Shown here piece by piece: positions 10,673 to 22,384 of a stretch of DNA of 64,000 bases; position 1 is the first letter of the stretch, and every line of letters begins with the position of its first letter. The DNA comes from Blepharisma japonicum (lineage: Eukaryota; Ciliophora; Heterotrichea; Heterotrichida; Blepharismidae). The DNA lies in NCBI GenBank assembly GCA_949751835.1, contig CATKHK010000101.1, forward strand, positions 1 through 64,000, given 5' to 3'. The position numbers and the translations under genes were made by a program. The notes beneath the pieces are model-generated. The model saw nothing but the letters and a program-made list of their open reading frames with translations. It did not search any database and had not been told where the DNA came from.

Positions 10673-10982
10673 TATAAAGTTCAGTAGATAGACAGTATAA
10701 ATTAAAAAAATTTTACTAAAACGTGTTAGATAAAGTTTATTCTTAAGTAAAAATGAATAATAAACTAAAATTTTCACAAAAACGAAAAAAAATCAAAATC
10801 ATTGAGAAATTCAGTGAACTGTAAGGAAGAAGAGGAAAACCAGATAAAATATATAAGAATAGATAGTGATAAGTAAAAACTAATAAGCATTATTTCAAAG
10901 GCACAATGATTAATGATGTGTTTGTGTTATTTCATAGTAAATTGAGAAATTTTGTAAAATTAAATAAAAATTATTTTTGTGA
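10673..10982. other. AT-rich spacer
   Basis: 310 nt between two plus-strand genes. A 23-codon Lys-rich open frame at about 10753 is probably chance. Nothing else is seen. Confidence 0.45.
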
Positions 10983-11411
10983 ATGCTTAAAAGTTTAAGC
11001 TCTGGAAGAAGCTCTTACAATAGATCTCCAAAACAATCTTTACTACCTTCTTTAACCCCGAAAAGTGTTCGAGGCAGCATCCAAGTCGATGATCCTCAAT
11101 TTTCCCAGTTATCAACTTTTGCAGGACGTGAAATAAGGTTAAAATCGTCATATGCTACCAAAGAGATTTTACGAAGGAGATCTATAAACTTATCAACAGA
11201 AGACAAAATTAATATTCGATCGCTCTCACCCAAACCTAGGAGAAAAAATATGATTTCTCAATTGCCGTCTATAAAGGAATATTTAGAAAAAGTACCAAAA
11301 TCTGAAACTAGTAATCAGAAAACCGACAATGTTATTTCTGCTTCGGTTCAAGTTAAAAAGTCAGTCTCGCGTATACGAAAATTAATAAGCAATTGTTATA
11401 CACCTGTATAG
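10983..11411 (+). CDS. small basic unknown protein
   Basis: 142 residues, rich in Ser, Arg, Lys and Pro, with repeated S-P and K-S motifs (RSSYNRSPKQS, IRSLSPKPRRKN) that look like sites for proline-directed kinases. It is predicted to be largely disordered, with a net positive charge. No UGA codon and no domain that I recognise. The codon texture is coding-like and the frame is clean from ATG to TAG, but its status as a real protein is less sure than its neighbours. Confidence 0.5.
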   Translation: MLKSLSSGRSSYNRSPKQSLLPSLTPKSVRGSIQVDDPQFSQLSTFAGREIRLKSSYATKEILRRRSINLSTEDKINIRSLSPKPRRKNMISQLPSIKEYLEKVPKSETSNQKTDNVISASVQVKKSVSRIRKLISNCYTPV

Positions 11412-11881
11412 ATTAATAAATACTTGAGAAAAAGAGCGCCTTTATTACTTTTAATTTTATTATTACTAAAGATAAGTAAATAATTGATAAAAAATTTTTG
11501 AAATTAAAATTTATTAAACATTGAGGAAAATTAAGAGACTCTATTTATTTATATTTTTCATATGCTTCACTTTGCTTTAATTTCTCTGACAACATTCTTT
11601 AATAATTTTGTCAGAAAATTTAACTTGATAAGTCTATGGCTAATTGATATTTAAGTATGATAGAAGCATTAAATGACTTAAAATAATGATAAATTATCAA
11701 AATTTATCAAGGTTTTGATAGAATAAACGCTGGAAAAGCGAAATATTCGGGTCAAAATTAATATTTTAATTTTAATTCTATTGTTTCATTATAATTTCAG
11801 CTTTATGTAATAGGACATTCAAAAAAGAGATCTTAATGTTATTTCTTACAAATTCCCCCACCAAATTGATATTGGATTATA
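11412..11881. other. AT-rich spacer
   Basis: 470 nt with stops in every frame. Nothing recognised. Confidence 0.45.
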
Positions 11882-12748
11882 ATGAATAAAAAACTCAGCA
11901 TAAATGGAAATGATTTCTTTCTAATTGAAAGAGTGAACTCATCTTCATCTCACGCTGAAGACAAACTCAAATGCTCTATCTGTATGAGCCTTATGAATAG
12001 AGAAGAAGGAGAAAGCCACCAATGCAAGTCTCCAATGGCTCAACCACACTTTGCTAATTTTATTCAATCTGATAAGAAAGGTATTTATATTTGCAAGATT
12101 TGTGGGAAAGAGATACATCAGCTCATGGTCAAGCCTCATGCAAACATTCATAATTCAAATAAATCAAAAGAATCACCTATCCCTAATAAGCATGTTGCTA
12201 AAAAATCTGCAGGAGTACAAGAAATTATTGAAAAGGAAGATGTGTTAATAATAAAATCTAAAAACTCGCTAGAACAGAGTAGCTTCAACAGGATGGTAGT
12301 AGAAGGGTCAGCCTTACAGCAAAATATCAGACAAGATTCTATTAATTCGTTAAATATTGCACCGAAAATAATTGAGGAAAATAAAATTGCAAAGAAAAAG
12401 CCAAGTGATGATGGAAGCTTTGAAGAGCGAAAGCCTAATGAAATAATTAGAGAAAGCAAAGAAAAAGAAGCAAATAAATCGCAAAAAAATGATATGAAAT
12501 TAATAAATGATTGTGAAATACAACCACAGAATTCTTTTCTAAGGTCAGATATAAACTTATCTGAAAACCCTAAACTTCCTATAAAAAGACAAAGAAATGC
12601 TACAAAATCTCCGACTCTAAAAATTATCAAGCAAGCTCGACGAATACAAATTATTCTTGAAAGATTAGTTTCAGTTAATAAAAGAATTATATCAGTAGAT
12701 ACTAAAGCTGCATTCAAGAAATTATATAAATTGGCTTTTATTGACTAA
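11882..12748 (+). CDS. Cys/His-rich (zinc-finger-like) protein
   Basis: 288 residues. The N-terminal 85 residues carry two Cys/His clusters. One is CSICMSLMNREEGESHQC. The other is YICKICGKEIHQLMVKPH with HANIH following, which has the C-x2-C...H-x3-H spacing of a C2H2 finger. The rest is Lys/Glu/Ser-rich and probably disordered, ending in a helical basic segment (IKQARRIQIILERLVSVNKR). I know no precise family. Its 3' 540 nt were copied, and have since decayed, at 15057-15600. It converges on the reductase gene 12776-14959 with 27 nt between the stops. Confidence 0.7.
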   Translation: MNKKLSINGNDFFLIERVNSSSSHAEDKLKCSICMSLMNREEGESHQCKSPMAQPHFANFIQSDKKGIYICKICGKEIHQLMVKPHANIHNSNKSKESPIPNKHVAKKSAGVQEIIEKEDVLIIKSKNSLEQSSFNRMVVEGSALQQNIRQDSINSLNIAPKIIEENKIAKKKPSDDGSFEERKPNEIIRESKEKEANKSQKNDMKLINDCEIQPQNSFLRSDINLSENPKLPIKRQRNATKSPTLKIIKQARRIQIILERLVSVNKRIISVDTKAAFKKLYKLAFID

Positions 12749-12775
12749 CTACTTCATAATTTTTTAATTTATTAA

Positions 12776-14959
12776 CTACATTATTACTATTCTTTTTTTT
12801 TCCAAGCCAGATTCCAATAAATTTTCTTCTACAAATCTATTAAATCCAGACGGTCCACATATCCAAGCTCTTTTTGGATTATTTTTCCCTAGCTTCACCA
12901 TAATCTCTGATATATTTTTATTGTCTTTTTCACTGGTAAAAATTAATATAAGCTTAAATATATTTTCATCAAGTGCCTGCTCTGTAGCTTTTAATAAATC
13001 AATAGCAAACGCATCTTTTTGAGACACAAAAGATACATAAAGCATTAATTTAAATTCATGAGGATTTTTTCTATTTTTCCACAAATAATATACTAAATCT
13101 AAAAATGGGATTAATCCAGTACCACCTGCAACAGCAAGAAAGCTGCCAGATAAATTATCAATCCCTAGTCCTGGTCCTAATGGCCCTTTTAATAATAAAG
13201 TATCATTAATATGCAATGCAATCAAATAGTTACTAACAACCCCAAGCGGATATACCTTAAAAATAAATTTTAAGCCTTTTTTCTCTTTATTTATAGGCTC
13301 AATAACTTCATAGCCTTCAGCAAGAATTTCTTGCCTTCATTTGTCTAAATTTACAAAAAAACAGCTATAATACCTAGAAATATTTTTTCTTTTATCCAAA
13401 ATATTAGGAAATGATAAAGGAATCGTCGCTTTAAAATGTTTTCCAAGCCACTCTGCTTTTTCTCAATTTTCATTTATTTCAAATTCATCTGAAGTCATAG
13501 TAATAATAAAATGATTTTCGTTAATTTGATTTTTTTCAATAATTTTTCAGGTCATCAAATTTTGGTTCGAATTTTTTGTGCTGATTAAAAAATTTTTTGG
13601 GTAGGGAATAGTGGCAATAGATAAATGGCCAGCTATTTCTAAGGCTTGAACTGTATGAGTATAAGGGTTGTAATTTTTTTGGCTACTACAGCCTATCATA
13701 TATTTCCCTACATCTTCTCCGATAACGTTTTTTAGCATATTATAGCCGCCTGGATGATCATATTTGAACCAAGTAATATCCAATAACATTTCTTCTAGAA
13801 ATACATATTCTCTGTTTTCTTTGTTGATTTTCTCTCGAACTTCAATATGAGATAATTGCTTATTTCTTTTGAAATAAAAGGATAAAAATTTTCAATAAGG
13901 GCTAATTTGATGTCTGAATTCAAATAGTAAAATTAGCCCAATTACTGCAAACATAAAGCCAAGATATATTTTATTTTGGCTATCATCATATAATTCTCAA
14001 CCAAACTTATTATTTACAAGGGCAGAAATTAATAATCCCCATCCGACCACCTTATGCAATTTCCTTGCATAAGAAATAGAAAACAATTGTTTCGAAAAAA
14101 TTTTTGAAAATAATGCCGCAAGGCCCAAAACCCCTTGCCCTACAACTAAAGATAAAATAATAAGCCCAATTACCATATGAGCTTGATTATCTTGGTCATC
14201 CATTGGCAATATTGGCTCTTCATCTTGATATCTTTTACTTGAATTTCACATAGTCAATCCAATTGTCGCCCCCATTAACAAAAAATGAATAATTAAATAT
14301 CACGGACCCCACCATTTAAAATACCTTGTAAAAATAATTCCAATTGGAACTGCGCAGGTCCACATAACAGTCATAAAGAGTCCATGGGTATACCTATCAT
14401 CATCTTTATTACTTGACACTCCAACAATAACTGGATCATCTGAATTTAATGTGACAATAATGTGAGCTGCTTATTAATTACTTGCAATATCATGCTTAAT
14501 CCATGCCTTTTGACTTTCCGTTGCACAGACCATATCTATGGTTGAATTCTCGACTATTACTGAGTCATATTTATCGCCAGTATCTAAAAGTCGAGAAACA
14601 GTCGCCATAAACCCGTAATCTGTGAAATTAAATGACTCGAGGTAGACGTCATATTTTCCACCTAAAGATTCATCATCTGGAGGAGTACTTTCTGTTAAGG
14701 AATATAAGTCCATTAATGTTAGGGTGTCAGAAGATTGGCTTGAAAGGAGAGCTATCATATCAGTATTATACATATCAGTACCAAAACCGATGCCACATCA
14801 TCCTGCGCTGCACTATATAGATTTTACATTGAAGCTAAATCTTACGCTTGTTTCATTAAATTCAAACCCTATGTCAAGTTTGGAGCATAAATTAACATAG
14901 TTATAGGAAAAAACCAAAATGGGAAGGTATAGGAAAACACCCCTTCTTATCAGATTCAT
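12776..14959 (-). CDS. DOMON-b561-cytochrome b5-flavin reductase fusion, copy 1
   Basis: 717 residues from three exons. A signal peptide (VFLYLPILVFS) precedes a DOMON domain, about residues 25-155, with the GWCGIGFG and TGDKYDSVI motifs. Then comes a b561 core of five TM helices with the haem-ligand histidines H182, H215, H251 and H292. Next is a cytochrome b5 domain (WFKYDHPGG; haem ligands H392 and H425), then a b5-reductase module: RYYSCFF for FAD, GPLGPG, GGTGLIPFL and CGPSGF for NAD(P)H. Electrons would pass from cytosolic NAD(P)H via FAD and b5 haem to the membrane haems and out to the DOMON haem. Likely substrates are Fe(III), Cu(II) or monodehydroascorbate. Several UGA-Trp codons are present. 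Domain calls are strong; the substrate is unknown. Confidence 0.9.
14467..14481 (-). other. 15-nt intron 2 of fusion copy 1
   Basis: On the coding strand GTAATTAATAAGCAG, with two in-frame TAA codons. Removal joins the end of DOMON to the linker before the b561 core (HDIA-THIIVTLN). The same intron is present in copy 2. Confidence 0.9.
14813..14827 (-). other. 15-nt intron 1 of fusion copy 1
   Basis: Coding strand GTAAAATCTATATAG, containing an in-frame TAG. Splicing gives VRFSFNCSAGWCGIGFG, a canonical DOMON motif. Confidence 0.92.
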
Positions 14960-15056
14960 TAAATTTTTATTAAAAATATGAAATTATAATTCTCATTTAT
15001 TGAAAAATGAAATTTTATCAAAATTTTCTCTAATTTAAAGAGTGAGATTAAAAAAT

Positions 15057-15600
15057 CCGAAGGAGTGCAAGAACTATTGAACAGGAAGATGTGCTAATAA
15101 TAAATCTAAAAATCCGCTAGAACAGAATAGCTTTAATAGGATGGTAGTCGAAGGGTCAGCCTTACAGCAAAATATCAGACAAGATTCTATGGATTCGTTA
15201 TATTGCACATAAAATAATTGAGGGAAATAAAATTGCAAAGAAAAAGCCAAATGATGATGGAAGCTTTGAAGAGCGAAAGTCTAATGAAATAATTAGAGAA
15301 AACAAAGAAAAAGAAGCATATAAATCGCACGAAAATGATATAAAAATAATAAATGATCGTGAAATACAACCACAGAGTTCTTTTCTAAGGGCAGATATAA
15401 ATTTATGAAAACCCTAAACTTCCTATAAAAAGTCAAAGAAAGCTACAAAATTTCCAATTCTAAAAATTATCAAATAAAGCTCGTTACGAATACAAATTAT
15501 TCTTGAAAGATTAGTTTCAGTTAATAAAAGAATTATATTGGTAGCTGCTAAAGTTGCATTCAAGAAATTATATAAATTAGCTTTTATTAACTTACTACTT
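15057..15600 (+). pseudogene. decayed 3' copy of the zinc-finger gene
   Basis: Matches 12211-12748, but the first ~105 codons are absent. It has several small deletions (one A lost in the AATAAAATC run near 15103, two bases near 15200, two near 15406), insertions near 15475, and the stop codon has changed. It has no start codon of its own. This is what remains of the gene caught at the edge of the duplicated unit; the reductase in the same unit stayed intact. Confidence 0.85.
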
Positions 15601-15729
15601 CATAATTTTCTATGCTCTTTAGCTTTATATTTTATTTCTCCTTTTTATATTAAATTTCTTCACATCTTTCATTAAAAGTTAAAATAAGAGATTAACTGAA
15701 AATTAATTCATAATCCTATAATCTATTAA

Positions 15730-17910
15730 CTACATTATTACTATTCTTTTTCTGTCCAGCCCAGATTCCAATAAATTTTCTTCTACAAATCTATTAAATC
15801 CAGATGGTCCACATATCCAAGCTCTTTTTGGATTATATTTCCCTAGCTTTACCATAATATCTGGTATATTTTTATTTCCTTTTTCACTGGAAAAAATTAA
15901 TATAAGCTTAAATATATTTTCATCAATTACCTGTTCTGTAGCTTTTAATAAATCAATAGCAAACGCATCTTTTCGGGACCCAAAGGATACATAAAGCATT
16001 AATTTAAATTCATGAGGATTTTCCCTATTTGACCACAAATAATACACTAAATCTAAAAATGGAATTAATCCAGTGCCCCCTGCAACGGCAAGAAAGCTGC
16101 CAGATAAATTATCAATCCCTAGTCCTGGTCCTAATGGTCCTTTTAATAATAAAGTATCATTAATATGTAAATCATTCAAATAGTTACTAACAGTCCCAAG
16201 TGGATATACCTTAAAAATAAATTTTAAACCTTTTTTCTCTTTATTTATAGGCTCACTAATTTCATAGCCTTCAGCAAGAATTTCTTGCCTTCATTTGTCT
16301 AAGTTTACAAAAAAACAGCTATAGTATCTAGAAATATTTTTTCTTTTATCTAAAATATTAGAAAATGATAAAGGCATAATCGCTTTAAAATGTTTTCCAA
16401 GCCACTCTGCTTTTTCTCAATTTTCATTTATTTCAAATTCATCTGAAGTCATAGTAATAATAAAATGATTTTCGTTAATTTGATTTTTTTCAATAATTTT
16501 TCAGGTCATCAAATTTTGGTTCGAATTTTTTGTACTAATTAAAAAATTTTTTGGGTAGGGAATAGTGGCAATAGATAAATGGCCAGCCATTTCTAAGGCT
16601 TGAAGTGTATGAGTATAAGGGTTGTAGTTTTTTTGGCTACTGCAACCTATCATGTATTTCCCTACATCTTCGCCGATAACGTTTTTTAGCATATTATAGC
16701 CGCCTGGATGATCATATTTGAACCAAGTAATATCCAGTAGCAGTTCTTCTAGAAATACATATTCTCTGTTTTCTTTGTTGATTTTTTCTAGAGCTTCAAT
16801 ATGAGATAATTGCTTATTTCTTTTGAAATAAAAGGATAAAAATTTTCAATAAGGGCTAATTTGATGTCTGAATTCAAATAGTAAAATTAGCCCAATTACT
16901 GCAAACATAAAGCCAAGATATATTTTATTTTGGCTATCATCATATAATTCCCAGCCAAATTTATTATTTACAAGGGCAGAAATTAATAATCCCCATCCGA
17001 CTACCTGATGCAATTTCCTTGCATAAGAAATAGAAAATAATTGTTTTGAAAAAATTTTTGAAAAAAATGCTCCAAGACCCAAAACTCCTTCTCCTACAAC
17101 TAAAGATAAAATAATAAGCCCAATTACCATATGAGCTTGATTATCTTGATCGTCCATCGGCAATGTCGGTTGCTCATCTTGATATCTTTTACTTGCACTT
17201 CACATAGTCAATCCAATAGTAGCAGCCATTAACAAAAAATGAATAATTAAATACCATGGACCCCACCATTTAAAATACCTCGTAAAAATAATTCCAATTG
17301 GAACTGCGCAGGTCCACATAACAGTCATAATGAGTCCATGGATATGTCTATCATCGTCGATACTTGACACTCCAGCAACAACTGGAGCATCTGGATTTAA
17401 GGTAACAGTAATATGAGCTGCTTATTAATTACTTTCAATATCATGCTGAATCCATGATTTTTTACTTTCCGTTGCACAGACCATATCTATGGTAGAATTG
17501 GAGACTATTACAGAGTCATATTTATCACCAGTATCTAAAAGTCGAGAAACAGTCGCCATAAATCCGTAATTTGTAAAATTAAATGACTCAAGGTGGACAT
17601 CATTTTTTCCACCTAAAGATTCATCATCTGGGGGAGTATCTTCTGTTAAGGAATATAAATCCATTGCTGTTAGGGTGGCAGAAGATTGGCTTGAAAGGAG
17701 AACTATCATATCAGTATTATACATATCAGAACCAAAGCCAATGCCACATCATCCTGCGCTGCACTATATAGATTTTACATTGAAGCTAAATCTTACGCTT
17801 GTTTGGTTAAATTCAAACCCTATGTCAAGGTTAGAGCATAAGTTAACATAGTTATAGGAAAAAACCAAAATGGGAAGGTATAGGAAAACACCCCTTCTTA
17901 ACAGATTCAT
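15730..17910 (-). CDS. DOMON-b561-cytochrome b5-flavin reductase fusion, copy 2
   Basis: 716 residues, same order as copy 1: signal peptide, DOMON, five-helix b561 core, cytochrome b5, FAD/NAD(P)H reductase. All haem-ligand histidines, the FAD motif RYYSCFF and the pyridine-nucleotide motifs are kept, and both 15-nt introns are present, so the copy looks functional. It differs from copy 1 by scattered substitutions (for example YDVYL/NDVHL and KNRKNP/SNRENP) and one deleted codon in the DOMON-b561 linker. Keeping the whole frame while the neighbouring gene piece decayed suggests selection on both copies, for dosage or for slightly different acceptors (inference). Confidence 0.9.
17418..17432 (-). 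other. 15-nt intron 2 of fusion copy 2
   Basis: Coding strand GTAATTAATAAGCAG, identical to copy 1 although the flanking exon differs. Confidence 0.9.
17764..17778 (-). other. 15-nt intron 1 of fusion copy 2
   Basis: Coding strand GTAAAATCTATATAG, identical to copy 1. Confidence 0.92.
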
Positions 17911-18782
17911 TAAATTTTTTATATACTAATAATAAAAAAATATGAAATTTTAAAAACATTATAATCGAATAATATGAAATTTTTGATCTAATTTGCTTTA
18001 TTTCGTAATTTTCTGATAAACTATTGATCTATAATGAATAATTATAATATTTTTTATTATATCGGAAATTAAAATTAAGGTAAATAGTAATGAGTATTTG
18101 TCTCTTGATGGTATTTAATACTGAAACAACTTTGGTAAGAATTTAAAGCATTGTAATTTCTTTATTAAGAATTTAAAATTCCTTTGTTTTTATTAATAAA
18201 ATAGGCTATTTAAATATGATATTGCACCTTACATGAAAAATTTAATAAGCTAAGTGCACTCTTGCCCGGCCATATTTATCAAAACCTTTCTATGTTTATT
18301 ATTAAACCTTATAAAATACTATTAATCCTGTTATTTGAAATTTATTTTCGTAATAAAGACCGCAACGATAAATGAAATCAATTAATTGTTTTAATAATTT
18401 ATTGATCTTAAGATAAAACATCTATAATTGATACTAAATTATCTTAATCTTAACCAGTTAATAATAAAAGCAGGTGAGAGAGCAAGAGTCACAAAGTGTG
18501 AATTCCTTTTTACTTAAAAGGCCTTTTATATTATGATATTTAGTTCAATCATATTTTATGATTGGATTTGCAAATTATATATAAAATATAAAATCTCAAT
18601 AAAATTGTACCAATTTTAACTATTAATTTGATTATTGTCAAGCACTCTCATTATTCAAAAAATTTGAAAGGATTTTTTAATTATATTAAAAAATTTATAA
18701 GTTCAAACTTTGATGAAGGTTTCCAGTTTGGCGTTTAAATTTCTTTGCTTTACTAAATAAAATTAAGCTTATAGTTGAGTAA
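17911..18782. other. 870-nt divergent spacer
   Basis: Between the starts of fusion copy 2 (minus) and Rictor (plus). AT-rich throughout; I find no open frame, RNA fold or repeat worth naming. Confidence 0.45.
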
Positions 18783-21700
18783 ATGGAATCCAAAGAACAG
18801 CAAGCATTTCAAGAAATTCTTACAACCTGCACATCTCCCATATCCCAGCCTTCTGATTCTACTCCTCAGCCCAACCCACTTGGTCATATATTTTCCAGAA
18901 TAAAATATCTTATAGATTCTCGTTCCTCCCTCATCCCTAGTCTCAATAACATATCAATTTATAAGTTTATCAGGCATTTTCTTAATGATCGCGACAAAGA
19001 GATCCGAGTTTCTGCACTTCGTACTCTTCGATATCTCGCCTTATCTGAAGAATCTATGATAACTATAAAAGAAGCTCGAGTCGAGCATTTTATAGTCCGA
19101 GCTTTTGAATCAGAAGGAAGATCTCAAGAAAGAATAGAAGCTTGTAAGCTTATTAAAAGATGACTTGAAATTTCACCTAAAAATTTCCCTAAAGGTTTTA
19201 TTAATGCACTGATAGCTTTAAGTGAAATAGAAAACGATGAATTAAGAGAATTAGCAATAGAAGCCCTTCGCCTATTAAGTATATCCAATACTTTACTTGT
19301 AGCTTGAAGCGGTGGATTTAGAGTTCTTATTAATTGTGTATTAGATTTAAAATGCCCTCAAGCTTTGAGTGAAAATATTGTTTTGACATTTTTATATTTA
19401 TTAAACGAAAAGAAAACAAGAGTATTTTTAAGAAGAGAAAAAGAAATTGCACGACTTTTAGCAGTCTTCACTGACCAAGACAGCGGACTCCGAGAAAACG
19501 AACTTGAAGCCCAGATTAAATTAGCTAGAAGAGCTTTAGTTTTAATGTCTAGAAGTTGGGTAGGATTAATATTTTTAGCATCAGGAGGATTAAAAGAAGT
19601 TATCGATAATTTGCGCCAGCCTATAAAACAGCTTATAAAAGAAGGGATTTTGGATACAATTACAGATATGCTAAATATTCCTATTGAAAGCAGCTCAAAA
19701 AGTCAAAATTTGTTAAATAATTATCTGGCAATGCTGCTTAGAGCACTATTACATTGTAATCTTTACCCGGCATTAACTCAGCTTTCTATGGACAGAAGTG
19801 ATAGAATTGCCCATAGAGCCAGAAAATTATTGAAGCTTGTAACGAAATCTGCATCTGATTTATTGCCTGAAGCGCCACAATTCCCATTAATTTTGAATTC
19901 AAATGCATCAGGAAAAGCTGCAGAGGTTGTGGCAGATATTGATTCTTCTGCAAGGCTCCAAAAGGAGTCTGATAATAGAAATTTGGTATATTCTGCTTGT
20001 GAGTTTGTAAGCTATGAAAACATGGGTGGCGCTTCTAGTGTTAACTGGGTTCTCTCCAGTATTTACAAGCAGCATGCCATGAATATGATCAACGATAGCA
20101 TTTTTACAGATTTGCTCAACAAAAGCCAAATCGTGAGAGAGCCAGCAAAATGGGACTGAGACGTTATCTATGAAATAGTGGCAGGCCCAATCTCAACTCC
20201 AGAGCGTTTCCAAACAGCTTTAAAATTCCGCTTCCTCAAATTCCTCCTTGGCTACTTTATGCCTAGTCGCAACCTATTCCCTCTTCTTCCATGGCATACC
20301 TCTAATTTTATTAAAGCCCGCGTCGGCAACTTACTAATCCCTCTATTACTTTCCCAAGAAGACGGGATTCAGCTCCTCACTACCACCTTTTCTGAAAGTT
20401 TTTTTGTTATAAGAAAATCCTTTATGTCTGAGCTAGTTGACGCCTTGGATGAAGAAATAAAAGCCATGGAAACCAACAAGTCAGGGATCGGGCGCATTTT
20501 AAGCCCAGAAAAAGTTAGGGGATTTATGACCCGAGAGTATTTCAAATGGATAGGCCAATTTACTATGTTCCGAGGCGGTAGAAAACTCGTAAAAACATAT
20601 GGAATTGATGCAAAACTTATGAAATTGGGAGGAGTTGATCATCTTAGCCCAATTTTGTTGCCGCATTTAGACTATCGTGAACAAATGTCGAGAGATTTCT
20701 TATCATTTGCAATGCAAGCGAAAAGTGTCAGTGTGAGAAAACATGCTATGGAGCATTTAAGAGTGCTATTTAGGGCTGGAATTTTTGATTTGTCGTGGGC
20801 TATTAGGGAGCTGGTAAACCAACTTTATTGTCCTGATCAGGACACTATAAGCTGCGCATTGTCAGTAATTGATGAACTGTGCCAGGATAAAGAAAACTTG
20901 AAAACTTTTATAGAAACTGGCCCACAGACATTGACAAGGCTGGGAGAAGAAGGAAATAAATGCTTAATTCGCTTTCTTTCAAGCTCGTCTGGGGTGTCTT
21001 ATTTATCACATTTAGATTTTATTGAAAATGAGCTGCAAAAATGGCACCAGAGAGGAAATTTGGATTATGTGAGGACTATTGAGCAGAGAATTGAAATGGG
21101 ACTGAGTGCTACAAAAAAGACTTATTCTTTGACATTGCCAACTCCTCCTGCATATCTCCATTCAGAAAGACTTGAAGCTGCCTGAATTCGAAGTTTACCA
21201 TTTTCAATCACAATCAGTATTAATAATTCAATTACAAAGTCATTTGACCCAATTATTGAGGTAGAAGATGACGATGTTTATATGACAGCTAAAATCGAGA
21301 TGGAAAATCCAAGTGAATGTATGGTAAATGATGAAGATTCTATTAATATTTCTTTATTGCTTGGGAATTATTTTATTGATGCCAAAGGACAAGAAAGTTT
21401 AGAACCAGACTGGGTTAATTGTAATAAAGAAGACAGACAAAGGGAACATTATGGAGAATCACTGCTTGTAGAAAAAGATGGAATTATTTTTAAATTTGAT
21501 GTAATTAGACCTGGAAGATTTATGCTTAACCGAATAAGCTATAGGCTACTTTGTGTCCCAAGAGCTGCACCTACTATGCTTTTCCCTCGACACTTATATG
21601 GAGAATTGGTAAAAACGAAGCTTGGACTTAAAAAATTGAAGGATTCTAGGCATATTGAAGAATTACTAGCTAAATTAACGTCGGATGGACCTATAATAGA

Positions 21701-22313
21701 AAAAAGAGCTGCTTTATGGGCACTTGGGCATACTGGCTGTACAGAAAGAGGAGTCATATATTTGACGTCTCTTAGAGCTATAGGAACAATGATAAATATT
21801 GCAGAGCAGAGCCCAGTTCTCTCATTGCGAGGCACTGCATTTCAAGCTGTTTCCTTATTAGCGAAATCTCAGCTCGGTAGATCTGAGCTTGCCAAGCATG
21901 GCTGGGCTAGTCCTGTTTCTATGCAAGCTACTATTGCAATGCCGCTTAAAGCTGAGGCTATTTTCTGGCTTGAAGATGAAGAAAAAACCCCATTTTATTC
22001 TGATAAATGTTTGGAAGCAGAAAATGTGCTTGATTCGATTGACCTGAATGAAGAAGAAAAAGAGGTGTTAAACCATGTAATAGGCTTAGGAAGTGTAGTA
22101 AACAGAAGTGAAAGTGAACAATTTTTAAGAAATAAACGAATGCAATCCCCAAACATTTTTCAGTCAATTCCACTTTTCCATGCTACCATGACTATTATTG
22201 CTGCATATACATTTAAGATGTCTGCAAGAAAATTAGTTCATAAGCTTTTTGAAAGGATTTATCGTTCACAAGAAAATCTGAAAGAATTGGATGGGCTAGT
22301 TTCTTTGGTGTAG
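18783..22313 (+). CDS. RICTOR: Rictor/AVO3 homologue, TORC2 subunit
   Basis: 1176 residues, one open frame containing four UGA-Trp codons. Rictor is the scaffold that defines TOR complex 2, which phosphorylates AGC kinases and controls actin and the cell surface. The family's most conserved block is at about residues 940-1040: ELVKTKLGLKKL, then EKRAALWALGHTGCTERG, then SPVLSLRGTAFQAVSLLAKS and the ending KHGW; human Rictor has the same order of words. The N-terminal block (RDKEIRVSALRTLRYL, about residue 75) matches the armadillo start of the Rictor N-terminal domain. It is shorter than the animal protein (about 1700) because the long phosphorylated C-terminal region is missing. The next gene follows 71 nt downstream on the same strand. 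Confidence 0.88.
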
Positions 22314-22384
22314 CTTGATCTTAGAAATTGTTTAGACTAATATTAAAAATTCTCGACATATCTAAGTATATAATCTTTTTTAAA

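Larger units (their letters stand above)
12205..15045. repeat. tandem duplication, unit 1
   Basis: About 2.84 kb: the 3' two thirds of the zinc-finger gene plus the whole DOMON-b561-b5-reductase gene and its upstream flank. It matches unit 2 (15050 to about 17910) almost base for base, with scattered substitutions, a 3-nt indel in the reductase coding region, and about 110 extra bases in unit 2 between the relic and the reductase gene. Ends are approximate. Confidence 0.85.
15050..17910. repeat. tandem duplication, unit 2
   Basis: Second copy of unit 1: a decayed 3' part of the zinc-finger gene followed by an intact second fusion gene with both introns at the same places. The breakpoint inside the zinc-finger gene lies near codon 105. 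Confidence 0.85.

Noticed and set aside
12148-12717. A 189-codon minus-strand frame opposite the zinc-finger gene
   Set aside because: Hydrophobic and repetitive, antisense to a Lys/Glu-rich coding region; a mirror effect rather than a gene.
22310-22324. A 15-nt GTA...TAG segment covering the Rictor stop codon, which would extend the protein by four residues (NCLD)
   Set aside because: Position 10 is T, not A as in every proven intron here, and the extension adds nothing recognisable.
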